Assembly: GCA_046330075.1 (NCBI GenBank)
Contig: JAXLTL010000010.1
Location: forward strand, 1-64,000
DNA length: 64,000 nucleotides
Source of the DNA: JAJTFW01 sp046330075
GTDB lineage: Bacteria > Bacteroidota > Bacteroidia > AKYH767-A > OLB10
Direction of reading: 5' to 3'
The notes beneath the pieces were generated by a model. That model did not search any database. It was not told the origin of the DNA and saw only the letters and a program-made list of their open reading frames with translations. Both the position numbers and the translations under genes were made by a program. Shown here in pieces: positions 42,347 to 52,033 of this stretch (the stretch's first letter is position 1; each line of letters begins with the position of its first letter).

Positions 42347-43441
42347 TTAAGCTTTTTGCGCTTTTTGCGCTTCTTGTTTTTTCTTTCGTTCGTCTGCCGC
42401 TTTTTTGATCGGCCCAAATGGTCCGAACTTATGTTGTGCTTCATTAAAGCCATCCACATAAGGGCCAAAAGGATGGTCAACCGGTTTTTTGGAGATATCG
42501 GGCCAATCCTTCGATAGATTTTTTTCCGGCCGTGGCTGTGAATTCACGAATGCGGCGAGATCCCAGGCTTCCTCATCACTCAGCTGCGGATTTTCACTTG
42601 TTGCACCCAGCGGCATATTGGCTTTCACATAGCCGGCAAACCTCGACAAGCGGAAAAGTCCTGCACCCACATTATAACTATGTTCACCCCAGAGTGGCGG
42701 AAACGTATAGGCGGTTTTCTCCGCGTTCAGCTGTCCCTCACCGTTAGTCATGTGACAGGATACACATTTCGCATCGAATATCTTCTTACCATTCACGGGG
42801 TCGGCAGGGCGCTCCATATAGGTCAGCTCCACCAGTCCTACACCTTTGGGTGATTCCCCCTTCGGCACCTCCTTCCCGAGCCACTTTATGTAAGCGACGA
42901 TGGCTTTCATTTCCTTCGATGTACTGTCGGGAGCAATTCCGTTAAGGCTTCGTTCAAAACAATCCGACACACGTTCTACGATTGTTTCATTGGTTCCGGA
43001 ACGTGCGCGAAACTTTGGATAGGTAGATGCCACCGCGCTGTAATTATTCCCGAAGGGTTTTGTTCCGGCATCCAGATGACAGTTCTGACAGTTCATACCG
43101 TTGGTAAGCTTAGCCACCTTACCATTCGGCCCAAGGTATTCTGAAGTATGAGCAATTAGTTCACGGCCATATTTCACATCTTCCGGGGTATCAGCTGCTA
43201 TCCCCGGAGCTTTCCAGAATGCTGTTTTCTTCACGGTATCTGCAACGGCCACCGGCGCTTTCACCTCCTCTGCCTTGCCAAAGGAACCGAAGAGGTCCAT
43301 TTTTTTCCAATCAAACGCCACGTACACCAGAACAGTCGTCACCATGATCATAAACAAACTCACCACACGCACCAATGTTTTTGCCGTGCGTTGTAAGGCC
43401 TCTTCCAGCTGATGCCGGTGTTTTGAATTATCTGAATTCAT
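42347..43441 (-). CDS. Membrane-anchored diheme cytochrome c, thiosulfate dehydrogenase (TsdA)-like
   Basis: The 364-residue protein has one N-terminal membrane helix (about 22-45) and two c-type heme sites. They are Cys118-Gln-Asn-Cys121-His122 and Cys226-Val-Ser-Cys229-His230. Between them, Cys161 in ERVSDCFERSLNG matches the position of the axial cysteine ligand of TsdA/SoxA-type hemes, a rare heme ligation linked to thiosulfate chemistry. The second domain has MPLGATSENPQLSDEEAWDLAAFV, with a Met ligand candidate. The C terminus is a Lys/Gln/Ala tail. The gene starts 14 bp inside the soxB end, so the two are translationally coupled. It could make tetrathionate from thiosulfate or accept electrons from a Sox-like step. 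Confidence 0.78.
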   Translation of the reverse strand: MNSDNSKHRHQLEEALQRTAKTLVRVVSLFMIMVTTVLVYVAFDWKKMDLFGSFGKAEEVKAPVAVADTVKKTAFWKAPGIAADTPEDVKYGRELIAHTSEYLGPNGKVAKLTNGMNCQNCHLDAGTKPFGNNYSAVASTYPKFRARSGTNETIVERVSDCFERSLNGIAPDSTSKEMKAIVAYIKWLGKEVPKGESPKGVGLVELTYMERPADPVNGKKIFDAKCVSCHMTNGEGQLNAEKTAYTFPPLWGEHSYNVGAGLFRLSRFAGYVKANMPLGATSENPQLSDEEAWDLAAFVNSQPRPEKNLSKDWPDISKKPVDHPFGPYVDGFNEAQHKFGPFGPIKKAADERKKKQEAQKAQKA

Positions 43442-45143
43442 AGGTAGTTCCCTGTAGTTGGGTTAATAAGGTTGAGGGGAAGTCTGTTGCTGTAGCGCGG
43501 CCTTCAATTTTTGGTGATACTATTTTTTTTGCAGCGAGATACTCTTCGATCACAGCATGCATCAGGCTTCCGGTTTTCTGAGGGGATTTCACCTTTTCAA
43601 TGCGACAAAGGGTATCATCCGGATCACCTTCGCGTTCGCAGGCAACAATACTGTACTCTTTCTCCTTCTCGAGCGGCTTGCCCTTTATCTTCACTGTGTT
43701 GACGCGTTTTCCGAATTCGTTATTGATGGTGAAGTTTACTTCCATGCCGGCATAACGCACAAACCAGCCTCCGAATCGCTTCGAAGGATCTTTCGCAAAT
43801 GCGTTCTGCAGTTCTTTCTCCAGCCAGTCGAGAATTTGTTGTCCGGTAACGATACCGCGCTTGGCCTCACTGTTTACAGGCAACATATTCCAGAGAAACT
43901 CCTTGGTGATGGCAGCTTTTCCTGTTGCCGGGTCCACATTCAGAGGCTGACAAAAACGAAACCCATTACTCAATGCAACATCCGGTTTAAACTTCCACAT
44001 GATCGCATCGGTAAGAAAATTATCCATTGGTGTTTCCATCACAAAATACCTGACCAGCGGCGTGGTTGAATACCCCAGCACCTTTTTCAGTTCAGCTTCG
44101 TATGGTTTCGAAATATCATCTATCATCCGTTGCACCCCTTCGTTTGCACCATATCTTACAGGATCTACATCCAGTAAAGCATATGAAAACTGTCTGACCT
44201 TTCCCTCTTCGAGCGTGATATCCAGTTTACCTATGAACGATCCGAAAGCACCACATTCCACCACCTTGGTGTATTTGCACTGAATCGGCTCTCTCACTCT
44301 TTCATGTGTATCTGCTCCGAGAATAAAATCCACACCCTCACAAACAGGATTGTTTCCAAGGCCTACCTGTTGTGCAAGTCCCATATGCGTCACCAGGAAC
44401 ACCAGCTGACACGCTTCATACTCGCGGAGATACTTCACATATTTCGCTACTGATTTCTCTGCATGTTCAAAACGGATGCCTTCACTGTAGGCAGGCGACT
44501 GACGTTTGGGAATCAGGTGATCGGTATAACCGATAAATCCCATCTTCACTCCATTCAGCATCTTCACCCAATATGGCTGATAAATCAGATCCCCGTTATA
44601 TTCATCATTCGACTGATGCCACATATTCGCGCAGGTCTTTGCAGCTTCCGAATGGCCGAGATCGAACAACATTTTCTTTTTCTTGTACACCACCTCCCAG
44701 TTTCCGGGCAACATCAGATCATAGTGAAATGCATTGAAAACCGGTATCAATGCTTCTCCTTCGGTAAGCGATGCAACAGCATGGCCGTGATAATAATCTC
44801 CGCCATCAATCAGCAATGTGCCATAAGGATTGGTTTTCCGCAACGTATCAATCATCGACTTGAGCGTAGCCAGTCCGCCTCTCTTGCGGTACACGGCCTT
44901 ACCTTCTTCCCAGAAAAACTCATCATGGGTATTCAGCTGAGCGTGGATATCAGCTGTGTAGAGGATGGTAATTGTACTCGTTGGTACATCCGTAAGCGGG
45001 GATGTTGCTTCCGGTTTATCCGTCTCCTCCGGTTTACTGAAGGCAAACGGAGCAATCCCTGCGCTCAAACCCAGCAAGGCCGACTTCCGTAGAAAGTCAC
45101 GCCGGGAATGTTGATCGCGGGGGCTATCTGTTTCTTTGTTCAT
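43428..45143 (-). CDS. soxB: SoxB-like thiosulfohydrolase (Tat-exported metallophosphoesterase fold)
   Basis: The 571-residue precursor has a twin-arginine signal (SRRDFLRK at 13-20, then a hydrophobic stretch). The 5'-nucleotidase/SoxB fold follows. Asp65 and His67 (YTADIHAQL), Asp113 and Asp116 (IDGGDYYHG), PGNWEVVY, VFLVTHMG and LGADTHERV form the two-metal site. GNWE in place of the nucleotidase NHE, together with the C-terminal pattern GGWFVRYAGMEVNFTI and LSNGFRFCQPL, indicates SoxB and not a nucleotidase. SoxB removes sulfate from the S-sulfonate group of thiosulfate attached to SoxYZ in the periplasm. No SoxYZ is encoded nearby. A TACTTTTG box lies upstream. Confidence 0.82.
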   Translation of the reverse strand: MNKETDSPRDQHSRRDFLRKSALLGLSAGIAPFAFSKPEETDKPEATSPLTDVPTSTITILYTADIHAQLNTHDEFFWEEGKAVYRKRGGLATLKSMIDTLRKTNPYGTLLIDGGDYYHGHAVASLTEGEALIPVFNAFHYDLMLPGNWEVVYKKKKMLFDLGHSEAAKTCANMWHQSNDEYNGDLIYQPYWVKMLNGVKMGFIGYTDHLIPKRQSPAYSEGIRFEHAEKSVAKYVKYLREYEACQLVFLVTHMGLAQQVGLGNNPVCEGVDFILGADTHERVREPIQCKYTKVVECGAFGSFIGKLDITLEEGKVRQFSYALLDVDPVRYGANEGVQRMIDDISKPYEAELKKVLGYSTTPLVRYFVMETPMDNFLTDAIMWKFKPDVALSNGFRFCQPLNVDPATGKAAITKEFLWNMLPVNSEAKRGIVTGQQILDWLEKELQNAFAKDPSKRFGGWFVRYAGMEVNFTINNEFGKRVNTVKIKGKPLEKEKEYSIVACEREGDPDDTLCRIEKVKSPQKTGSLMHAVIEEYLAAKKIVSPKIEGRATATDFPSTLLTQLQGTTYEFR

Positions 45144-45210
45144 AGTCTGTTATTGGCAGCTGTTAAAACTATCATTTTCCTGCCAATTTCAGATGAATAG
45201 CGGGGAAAGG

Positions 45211-45218
45211 CAAAAGTA
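45211..45218 (-). promoter_or_regulatory. -7 box (TACTTTTG) of the sulfur operon
   Basis: An exact TAnnTTTG match on the minus strand, 67 bp before the soxB ATG. It would drive the whole minus-strand operon down to 40351. Confidence 0.6.
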
Positions 45219-45336
45219 CGGCTCCGGGAAGAGGTGAAAAGCAACATTTGTTACACCTGAAAAGGCCAGCATGAACCAACAGGAAAGATAAATGCTTATT
45301 AACGGCTCCGGAAACGGAACAGGACCTCCGGCACAG

Positions 45337-45344
45337 TATATTTG
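45337..45344 (+). promoter_or_regulatory. -7 box (TATATTTG) of the exonuclease gene
   Basis: An exact TAnnTTTG match 18 bp before ATG 45363. It rules out the upstream in-frame TTG at 45342 as the start. Confidence 0.6.
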
Positions 45345-45362
45345 CCCCAAAACCCGGAACTC

Positions 45363-46100
45363 ATGTTCAACCAGATTGGGCTCGATGCCATCCTTTGCCT
45401 CGACATTGAAACCGTACCACAGTATCCGGATTATGATCGGGTGCCGGAAGAGATGAAGAAACTCTGGCTCCGAAAGGCCGGAAATCTGAAAAAAGAAGAA
45501 AACGAAGACGAAGTCAGCATCTACCCCCGTGCTGGTATTTATGCTGAATTCGGGAAGATTATTTGCATCAGTACCGGATTCTTATCGCTAAAAGATGGGA
45601 AGAGAATGTTCCGGCTCAAATCGTTTTACGGTGATGATGAAGCCCTGCTGCTGGAAGAATTCGGGCGACTCCTGCAACACATTCACGAGAACAGAAGTAT
45701 GGGAAGTAAAGCACCCATGGTGCTTTGCGGACACAATGCCCGTGAATTCGATTTCCCCTATATCAGCCGGCGGATGATTATCAACGGTATTCAACTTCCT
45801 CCACAGCTGGACCTTTTCGGCAAAAAACCATGGGAAGTACCTCACCTGGACACGATGGAGCTCTGGAAATTTGGTGATTTTAAGAATTATACACCCCTGA
45901 ACCTGCTCGCCTATTCACTGGGCATTCCGAGTCCGAAAGATGATATTGATGGTTCACAGGTGGGACAAGTATATTGGGAGGAAAAGAACCTGGAGCGGAT
46001 TGTCACCTATTGCCAGAAAGACGTAGTGACGGTAATGCAGATACTGCTGAGGATGAAAAACGAAGCCTTATTAGGACCTTTAGAGGTCATAATCGCCTGA
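45363..46100 (+). CDS. 3'-5' exonuclease related to the PolB proofreading domain
   Basis: The 245-residue cytosolic protein has the DEDDy arrangement. Asp14 and Glu16 lie in LCLDIETVP, the second Asp is in CGHNAREFDFPYISRR, and the last motif is YCQKDVVTVMQ. These four carboxylates bind two metal ions. It matches the stand-alone 'predicted 3'-5' exonuclease related to PolB' group. Single-stranded DNA or RNA ends are the likely substrate. It has its own promoter and stands alone between the sulfur operon and the T9SS triplet. Confidence 0.85.
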   Translation: MFNQIGLDAILCLDIETVPQYPDYDRVPEEMKKLWLRKAGNLKKEENEDEVSIYPRAGIYAEFGKIICISTGFLSLKDGKRMFRLKSFYGDDEALLLEEFGRLLQHIHENRSMGSKAPMVLCGHNAREFDFPYISRRMIINGIQLPPQLDLFGKKPWEVPHLDTMELWKFGDFKNYTPLNLLAYSLGIPSPKDDIDGSQVGQVYWEEKNLERIVTYCQKDVVTVMQILLRMKNEALLGPLEVIIA

Positions 46101-46236
46101 TTCACCCATTAAAAAAACAAATTAGTCCTTTTCCGGCCCATTTTCTTGTATACTATCTAATATTTCCAGTCCTTAGTGTTATACTCCGGCCGTCACAACC
46201 TATGGCATGTAAACCAAAACATCCCAAACCGACCAA

Positions 46237-49098
46237 ATGAAACAGTTTTTTCTCCACCTGACCGCATTAATTTTCCTTAGCTGTTATTCCACCAAGGGTC
46301 AGATTATTAACATGACACCCAACCAATATGATTTTTGCTCACAGGTTGGAATCACGTTCACCTGTCCTCCTCCTCCGGCCAATTATTACTATGAATGGCA
46401 ATGGGAAGACTGGAATCAAAATTGGACTAATTTGTTCCCCGGACTCGTGATTAGTCTTGGAACAGGTAATCAGATCTCCATGTCCAGCACACAATTTGGA
46501 GTTTGTGGCACGATACGATTATTACTGAAAGAAACAGCCACCGGATTTGAAGTTGCAAATGATTCCCGATTTCTTATCAGCCACACTGTTGCCTCCAATA
46601 CAATACCATTTCAATATACAACTGAATTCAACAACTGTGGTAACTTAATGATACCTCCGCCAATTGATCAATATGTAAATTCTGGTGGCAACAGATGGGG
46701 AATGTGGTTTAAAAACGGAGTGGCGACAGGAGTAACAGGTTATGTATCCTGCGATTTACAAGACTCAGCCTGGTATGAGTATAAATTGAAATTAGATTGT
46801 GGCGATACTATTACTACAGGCCTGATCTATTATCCCAAACCTTCACCACCTGTTATCATTGCAACTGGACGAACTACCTTATGTACCAGGGACTCTGTAA
46901 ATCTTATTGTCACTAGTTCTACTAATATCGATAAATGGTTTCAAAATGGAGTAGCCATCCCAGGCAGCAATGGTAAAACCAGTATCAAGGTAGCAGCCAC
47001 AGGTAGCTATACAATGCAATCAAAATATTCAATCGGCTCAGGACTCTATTGTTATACACCTTCCAATGCCATTCCAGTTACGGTCAATCCTGGTGCCTTT
47101 ATTTCAGGTACTGATAAATTCTGCAGCACAGATTCAGTGCAGCTCACCTGCACAACCGCTTCTTCGTATCAATGGAAGAAGAACGGAGTAAACATCTCCG
47201 GTGCTTCAGCGCAAAACATCTGGGTGAAGGCAACGGGAAATTACACGGTCAGCACCACCGGTCTAACATGCAATGTGAGTCCGGTGAAAACGGTCACAAA
47301 ATATCTTGTTCCTTCCGGTTTAACCTTAACTCCTGCCGGCAGCTATTCACTCTGCAACGGCAATGCCACAACCGTCAGCATCAGCGGCAATAACATTACA
47401 TCCTGGCAATGGCAGCGCAACAGCATCAATATGCCCGGAGCAATCAGCTCTTCATTCAATGCTACCAAAACAGGGACTTATCGTTGCGTAATTACGAATC
47501 AGATCGGATGTTCAAAAACCTCTTCGTCGGTGCAAATTAGTTCATTGCCGGTTTCAACACTTCCTCAAAAGTCCATTCAATTGCAACCGGGAAGTGAGGG
47601 GATGGACAGTTATATCACCTGCGCATGGGGAAATTTTGGAACAAATTTCGGTAATGCCGGCACCATTGAAATTTCCAACTGGTACAAATTTTTCAGGACA
47701 TCAGAGCACGGATATTTGCAATTTGATCTGAGTCAGATTCCGGATTACAGTGCTATCAGTAATGCGACACTCAGTCTTTTTGTAGATACCATTGCGCAGC
47801 TCAATGTATACCCATTTACGCCGAACTCACTATACATTGAACGAAACACGCAGGCCTGGGGCGAATCTACGATCAACTGGATCAACCCGCCAGACTCAAC
47901 AGTTTTTCAATCGGTGGCGATACCCTGCTCAACCATTTCATCTTCCTCCTTCCTCACAGCAAACATTACAGACCTGGTGCGTCATTGGGTGAGTGTGCCA
48001 ACCGAACGATTCGGCATGAAATTGCAGCTCGAGGGTTCCTATCAAATGACCTGGCTGAGTATTGCCTCTTCAGATACAACAGCTCCTAATTATCGTCCCA
48101 AGCTGACTGTGACCTATTATGCTGCCGACATCAATGCTTCCGGTCCGACCAACCTCTGTACAGGCGGCAGTGTGCAGTTCAGTACTAACGCTGGTGCCTA
48201 TACGTATCAATGGTACAAAAACGGAGTGGCCATCAGTGGTGCTACCGCTGTTAATTACACGGCCACGGCTGACGGTGATTATCATGTAGTGCTTACCGCC
48301 GCTTCCGGTTGCACTGCCCGATCACTGGTGAAGAAAGTGACCGTAAACGGGCTGCCGCAAATCAATCTCACACCTGCTGCAGATTCTGTCTCCTATTGTT
48401 ATGGAAGTCCCATTACCCTTAAGGCGGACAGTTTATACGGTTACACCTTCCAGTGGAAACGCAACAATGCGAACATTACAGGAGCCACCTTCAGCAGCTA
48501 TAGTCCCACCACCACGGCCTGGTACAGCATCAGTACGACCAGCAACTGCGGCATCAACTCCGAAGATTCAGTGTATGTAATCCGTATCAACACTACGGTA
48601 CCGGTCATTTCCGCAGGCGGACCTACCACCTTCTGTGCCGGACAAAATGTAGTACTCAACTCCACTACATATATCGGAGCTGTAACGCAATGGTACAAAA
48701 ACAATGTACTTACCAGCACAGGCACCAGCTACACAGCAACAACTGCGGGTGCTTACAATGTTATTCAAACTGCCATCGGTTGCAGTAAGACATCCAACAC
48801 CATCACCGTAACTGTAAATTGCAGGGAAGGAAATTTTATGACCAACGAAGAAGTCAGCATGCAGGTATATCCCAATCCTGCAGGTGACGAATTGAACATT
48901 CTGGTGGAAGGAAAAACAAATGATCAACCTGCAACTATCAGGATACTTGACTTAACCGGCAGAAGTGTTTATTCGGCTCAGTTTGCAAACGAAGAAATGC
49001 AGCTATCCACACAATCTCTTTCCGGTGGAACCTATCTCCTGCAATTTGAACAAGAAGGAAGAACTATTGCGACAGGAAAAATTCAGATCATCCGATAA
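46237..49098 (+). CDS. T9SS surface protein with DNRLRE and Ig-like repeats, paralogue 1 of 3
   Basis: The 953-residue protein has a signal peptide (MKQFFLHLTALIFLSCYSTKGQ) and an N-terminal unique domain (about 25-200). Several Ig-like repeats follow (TDKFCSTDSVQLTC, SYQWKKNGVNISGA, WQWQRNS). A DNRLRE domain (about 445-625) carries QLQPGSEGMDSYITC, YLQFDLSQIP and PNYRPKLTVTYYA; this beta-sandwich is often found in proteins that bind polysaccharide. More Ig-like repeats follow. The end is a T9SS type A sorting domain (MQVYPNPAGDELNIL ... GGTYLLQFEQ). It is probably co-transcribed with the next two paralogues (gaps of 38 and 41 bp). The ligand is unknown. Confidence 0.88.
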   Translation: MKQFFLHLTALIFLSCYSTKGQIINMTPNQYDFCSQVGITFTCPPPPANYYYEWQWEDWNQNWTNLFPGLVISLGTGNQISMSSTQFGVCGTIRLLLKETATGFEVANDSRFLISHTVASNTIPFQYTTEFNNCGNLMIPPPIDQYVNSGGNRWGMWFKNGVATGVTGYVSCDLQDSAWYEYKLKLDCGDTITTGLIYYPKPSPPVIIATGRTTLCTRDSVNLIVTSSTNIDKWFQNGVAIPGSNGKTSIKVAATGSYTMQSKYSIGSGLYCYTPSNAIPVTVNPGAFISGTDKFCSTDSVQLTCTTASSYQWKKNGVNISGASAQNIWVKATGNYTVSTTGLTCNVSPVKTVTKYLVPSGLTLTPAGSYSLCNGNATTVSISGNNITSWQWQRNSINMPGAISSSFNATKTGTYRCVITNQIGCSKTSSSVQISSLPVSTLPQKSIQLQPGSEGMDSYITCAWGNFGTNFGNAGTIEISNWYKFFRTSEHGYLQFDLSQIPDYSAISNATLSLFVDTIAQLNVYPFTPNSLYIERNTQAWGESTINWINPPDSTVFQSVAIPCSTISSSSFLTANITDLVRHWVSVPTERFGMKLQLEGSYQMTWLSIASSDTTAPNYRPKLTVTYYAADINASGPTNLCTGGSVQFSTNAGAYTYQWYKNGVAISGATAVNYTATADGDYHVVLTAASGCTARSLVKKVTVNGLPQINLTPAADSVSYCYGSPITLKADSLYGYTFQWKRNNANITGATFSSYSPTTTAWYSISTTSNCGINSEDSVYVIRINTTVPVISAGGPTTFCAGQNVVLNSTTYIGAVTQWYKNNVLTSTGTSYTATTAGAYNVIQTAIGCSKTSNTITVTVNCREGNFMTNEEVSMQVYPNPAGDELNILVEGKTNDQPATIRILDLTGRSVYSAQFANEEMQLSTQSLSGGTYLLQFEQEGRTIATGKIQIIR

Positions 49099-49136
49099 CA
49101 ACATTAATTTTCAAAAAAACCTAAACTACCATAGAC

Positions 49137-51992
49137 ATGAAAAAGACAGGGATTCTCATACTGCTGTTCATTACACTTCAGTTTTGTTCCCAGGCACAAA
49201 TCACCATGACTCCGACTGGTCCGGATTTCTGTACTCCGACGGCGATTACCCTAACATGTCCACCAGCTCAACCGGGGCTAACTTACTGGGAGTGGGAATG
49301 GGAAAACTGGGTTGTTCCCTGGGTGCCTTCCTTTGGTCCAACACCCTTGATCATCGGAACAGGACCATCAATTCAGATTTCAACCAGCATGCTTGGTGTC
49401 GCCAACGTAATTCGTGCCAAAGAAATGGATATTGCCACATCACAGCCTATTTCCGGCTCGAGCGTGTTAATCGGATGCAGTGTAAATAGTCATACGTTAC
49501 CTTACCAGTTCACTACTTATAGCGATCCCTGCGGGAGATATGAAGTCCCTGCTCCAATTGATCCCATGGGTGCCTGGAATGGAATCCGATGGCTGATGTG
49601 GTATAAAAACGGAGTTGCTACCGGTGTAAACTCCTACATATCTCCACCACTTACTGATTCAGCCTGGTACGAATGCAAGGTGAAATTAACCTGCGGTGAT
49701 ACGCTTACAACAGGATTGTTTTTTTATCAGGGACCAAAGGATCCCGTCCTGACTGCAACAACTCCAACGACCATCTGTACCGGCGATTCTGTTACCCTCA
49801 GTCTCACCGCATCTGAAAGCATAGACACCTGGTACAAAAACGGAGTAGCCATTAATGGTTCATTCGGAAAATCAAGTCTGAAAGTTGGAGAATCCGGCCA
49901 GTACACTGCCAAAACAAAGCGGTCAATGGGATCAGGGCTCTACTGTTATCAAACCTCCAATGTCATTGCTGTGACTGTCAATCCGGGGGCATTTATTACA
50001 GGTACCGATAAATTCTGCAGCACGGATTCTGTACAGCTCACCTGCACACCTGCATCATCGTACCAATGGAAGAAAAACGGTATCACTATTTCCGGAGCCA
50101 CTACACAAAATATCTGGGTAAAAACTTCAGGAAACTATACGGTAAATACGAGTGGATTGACTTGCAATGCAAGTCCGGCCAAAACTATAACCCGTTATCT
50201 GGTTCCATCCGGACTATCTCTTACACCTTCCAGCAGCTACACACTCTGCAATGGAAACGCTGCGCAGGTTAGCATCAGCGGAAGCAACATCACCTCCTGG
50301 CAATGGCAACGTAACGCAGCTGACATGCCCGGTGCAACAACCGCGTCCTTCACGGCCACAAAAACCGGCACCTACCGTTGTATTGTAACGAATGCAATAG
50401 GCTGTTCAAAAACATCATCCACTGTGCAAATAAGTTCATCTTCTGTTTCGGCTCTTCCACAGAAAACAATACAACTGCAGCCTGGTAGCGAAGGAACCGA
50501 CAGCTATATCACGTGTGCTTTCGGTAACACCACAACAAACTTTGGGAATAACGGTACGATCGAAATTTCCAACTGGTATAAATATTTCCGAACAGCAGAG
50601 CGTGGTTATTTACAATTTGACCTGAGTCAGATTCCGGATTATAGTGCCATAAGTAGTGCTACATTAAAACTATTTGTGGATTCGTTCGCTCAGAAAAATG
50701 TGAATGCCAATTTACCCAATTCACTCTTTATTAAACGCAATACCCAAAGCTGGACCGAATCCGGCATCAACTGGTATAATTCACCTGATTCCACAGAATT
50801 TCAATCGGTGGCTGTTCCCTGTTCAACTATAACCTCATCGGCCTGGCTGTCAGCAGCTGTGACTGAACTGGTTCGACACTGGATAAGTGTTCCATCGGAA
50901 CGATTCGGGATGTTGCTTCAACTCAGCGATTACAATCAGCTTACCTGGCTGAAAATTGCCTCATCTGATACTTCCGCTCCAAACTACCGCCCGAAGCTGA
51001 CTGTGACCTATTATGCAGCCGACATCAATGCTTCCGGTCCTACCAACCTCTGCACCGGTGGCAGTGTGCAGTTCAGCACTAACGTGGGCGCCTATACGTA
51101 TCAATGGTATAGAAACGGGAACGCCATTTCCGGAGCTACTGCCTCTACCTACACGGCCTCTACTGCCGGTGATTATCATGTAGTGCTTACTGCAGCATCC
51201 GGATGTACTGCCCGATCACTCGTTAAAAAGGTAACCATCAACGGTCTTCCGCTAATAAATCTTCAACCAACGGCTGATTCCGTATCCTATTGTTACGGCA
51301 ATCCGATCACGCTCAGTGCCGACAGCTTACCTGGATATTCCTTCCAGTGGCAAAGGAACAATGCCAACATCGCCGGTGCAGTGCATCCCAACTTTGTTCC
51401 AACCACTACTGCATGGTATACTATTAAAACCACCAGCAACTGCGGTATCAGTGCCAAAGACTCCGTATATGTAACCCGTATCAACAATGCAGTACCGGTC
51501 ATTTCCGCCGGTGGTCCAACCACCTTCTGTGCCGGACAAAACGTTGTACTCACCTCCACAACTTTCACTGGCGCTATAACGCAATGGTACAAAAACAATG
51601 TACTTACCGCCAGTGGAACCAGCTATACCGCAACAACGGCCGGCGCGTACAATGTTGTTCAGACAGCCAGCGGATGCAGCAAGACCTCCAACACCATTAC
51701 CGTTATTGTCAATTGCAGGGAAGGTGATTTCATATCTAACGAAGAAGTCAGTATGCAGGTGTTTCCGAATCCGGCAGGTGACCTATTGAACGTCCTGGTG
51801 GAAGGAAAAACAAACGATCAACCTGCAACCATCAGGATACTTGATTTAACCGGCAGAAGTGTTTATTCGGCTCAGCTCACAAACGACGAAATTCAGCTAT
51901 CGACCCAGACACTTTCGGACGGAACCTATCTCCTGCAACTTGAACAAGAAGGAAGAACGATTGCGACCGGAAAAATTCTGATAGTCCGATAA
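49137..51992 (+). CDS. T9SS surface protein with DNRLRE and Ig-like repeats, paralogue 2 of 3
   Basis: The 951-residue protein has the same layout as paralogue 1. It has a signal (MKKTGILILLFITLQFCSQAQ), a unique N-terminal domain, Ig-like repeats, a DNRLRE domain (about 440-625), Ig-like repeats and a sorting domain. The N-terminal part (YWEWEWENWVVPWVPSF) resembles YEWQWEDWNQNWTNLF of copy 1. Its C-terminal sorting domain is nearly the same as in copy 1. Nucleotides 51039-51781, which cover the last Ig-like repeats and the first residues of the sorting domain, are identical to copy 3. It is a mosaic of its two neighbours. Confidence 0.88.
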   Translation: MKKTGILILLFITLQFCSQAQITMTPTGPDFCTPTAITLTCPPAQPGLTYWEWEWENWVVPWVPSFGPTPLIIGTGPSIQISTSMLGVANVIRAKEMDIATSQPISGSSVLIGCSVNSHTLPYQFTTYSDPCGRYEVPAPIDPMGAWNGIRWLMWYKNGVATGVNSYISPPLTDSAWYECKVKLTCGDTLTTGLFFYQGPKDPVLTATTPTTICTGDSVTLSLTASESIDTWYKNGVAINGSFGKSSLKVGESGQYTAKTKRSMGSGLYCYQTSNVIAVTVNPGAFITGTDKFCSTDSVQLTCTPASSYQWKKNGITISGATTQNIWVKTSGNYTVNTSGLTCNASPAKTITRYLVPSGLSLTPSSSYTLCNGNAAQVSISGSNITSWQWQRNAADMPGATTASFTATKTGTYRCIVTNAIGCSKTSSTVQISSSSVSALPQKTIQLQPGSEGTDSYITCAFGNTTTNFGNNGTIEISNWYKYFRTAERGYLQFDLSQIPDYSAISSATLKLFVDSFAQKNVNANLPNSLFIKRNTQSWTESGINWYNSPDSTEFQSVAVPCSTITSSAWLSAAVTELVRHWISVPSERFGMLLQLSDYNQLTWLKIASSDTSAPNYRPKLTVTYYAADINASGPTNLCTGGSVQFSTNVGAYTYQWYRNGNAISGATASTYTASTAGDYHVVLTAASGCTARSLVKKVTINGLPLINLQPTADSVSYCYGNPITLSADSLPGYSFQWQRNNANIAGAVHPNFVPTTTAWYTIKTTSNCGISAKDSVYVTRINNAVPVISAGGPTTFCAGQNVVLTSTTFTGAITQWYKNNVLTASGTSYTATTAGAYNVVQTASGCSKTSNTITVIVNCREGDFISNEEVSMQVFPNPAGDLLNVLVEGKTNDQPATIRILDLTGRSVYSAQLTNDEIQLSTQTLSDGTYLLQLEQEGRTIATGKILIVR
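51039..51781. repeat. 743-bp identical block, copy in paralogue 2
   Basis: Compared line by line, this block has no difference from 53954-54696, although the flanks on both sides differ. The left edge is a T/C difference at 51038/53953. The right edge is a C/A difference at 51782/54697, just after the PNPAG motif. Confidence 0.95.
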
Positions 51993-52033
51993 TAATATTT
52001 TCGCTATCTAAACAACCCGCTAACATCGTTTTC

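Noticed and set aside
43428..45143. 5'-nucleotidase as an alternative name for the SoxB-like gene
   Set aside because: GNWE replaces the nucleotidase NHE motif, and the C-terminal pattern, Tat signal and sulfur-gene neighbours fit SoxB better.
45342..45362. Upstream TTG start of the exonuclease gene
   Set aside because: It overlaps the -7 box TATATTTG, so it would lie ahead of the transcript.
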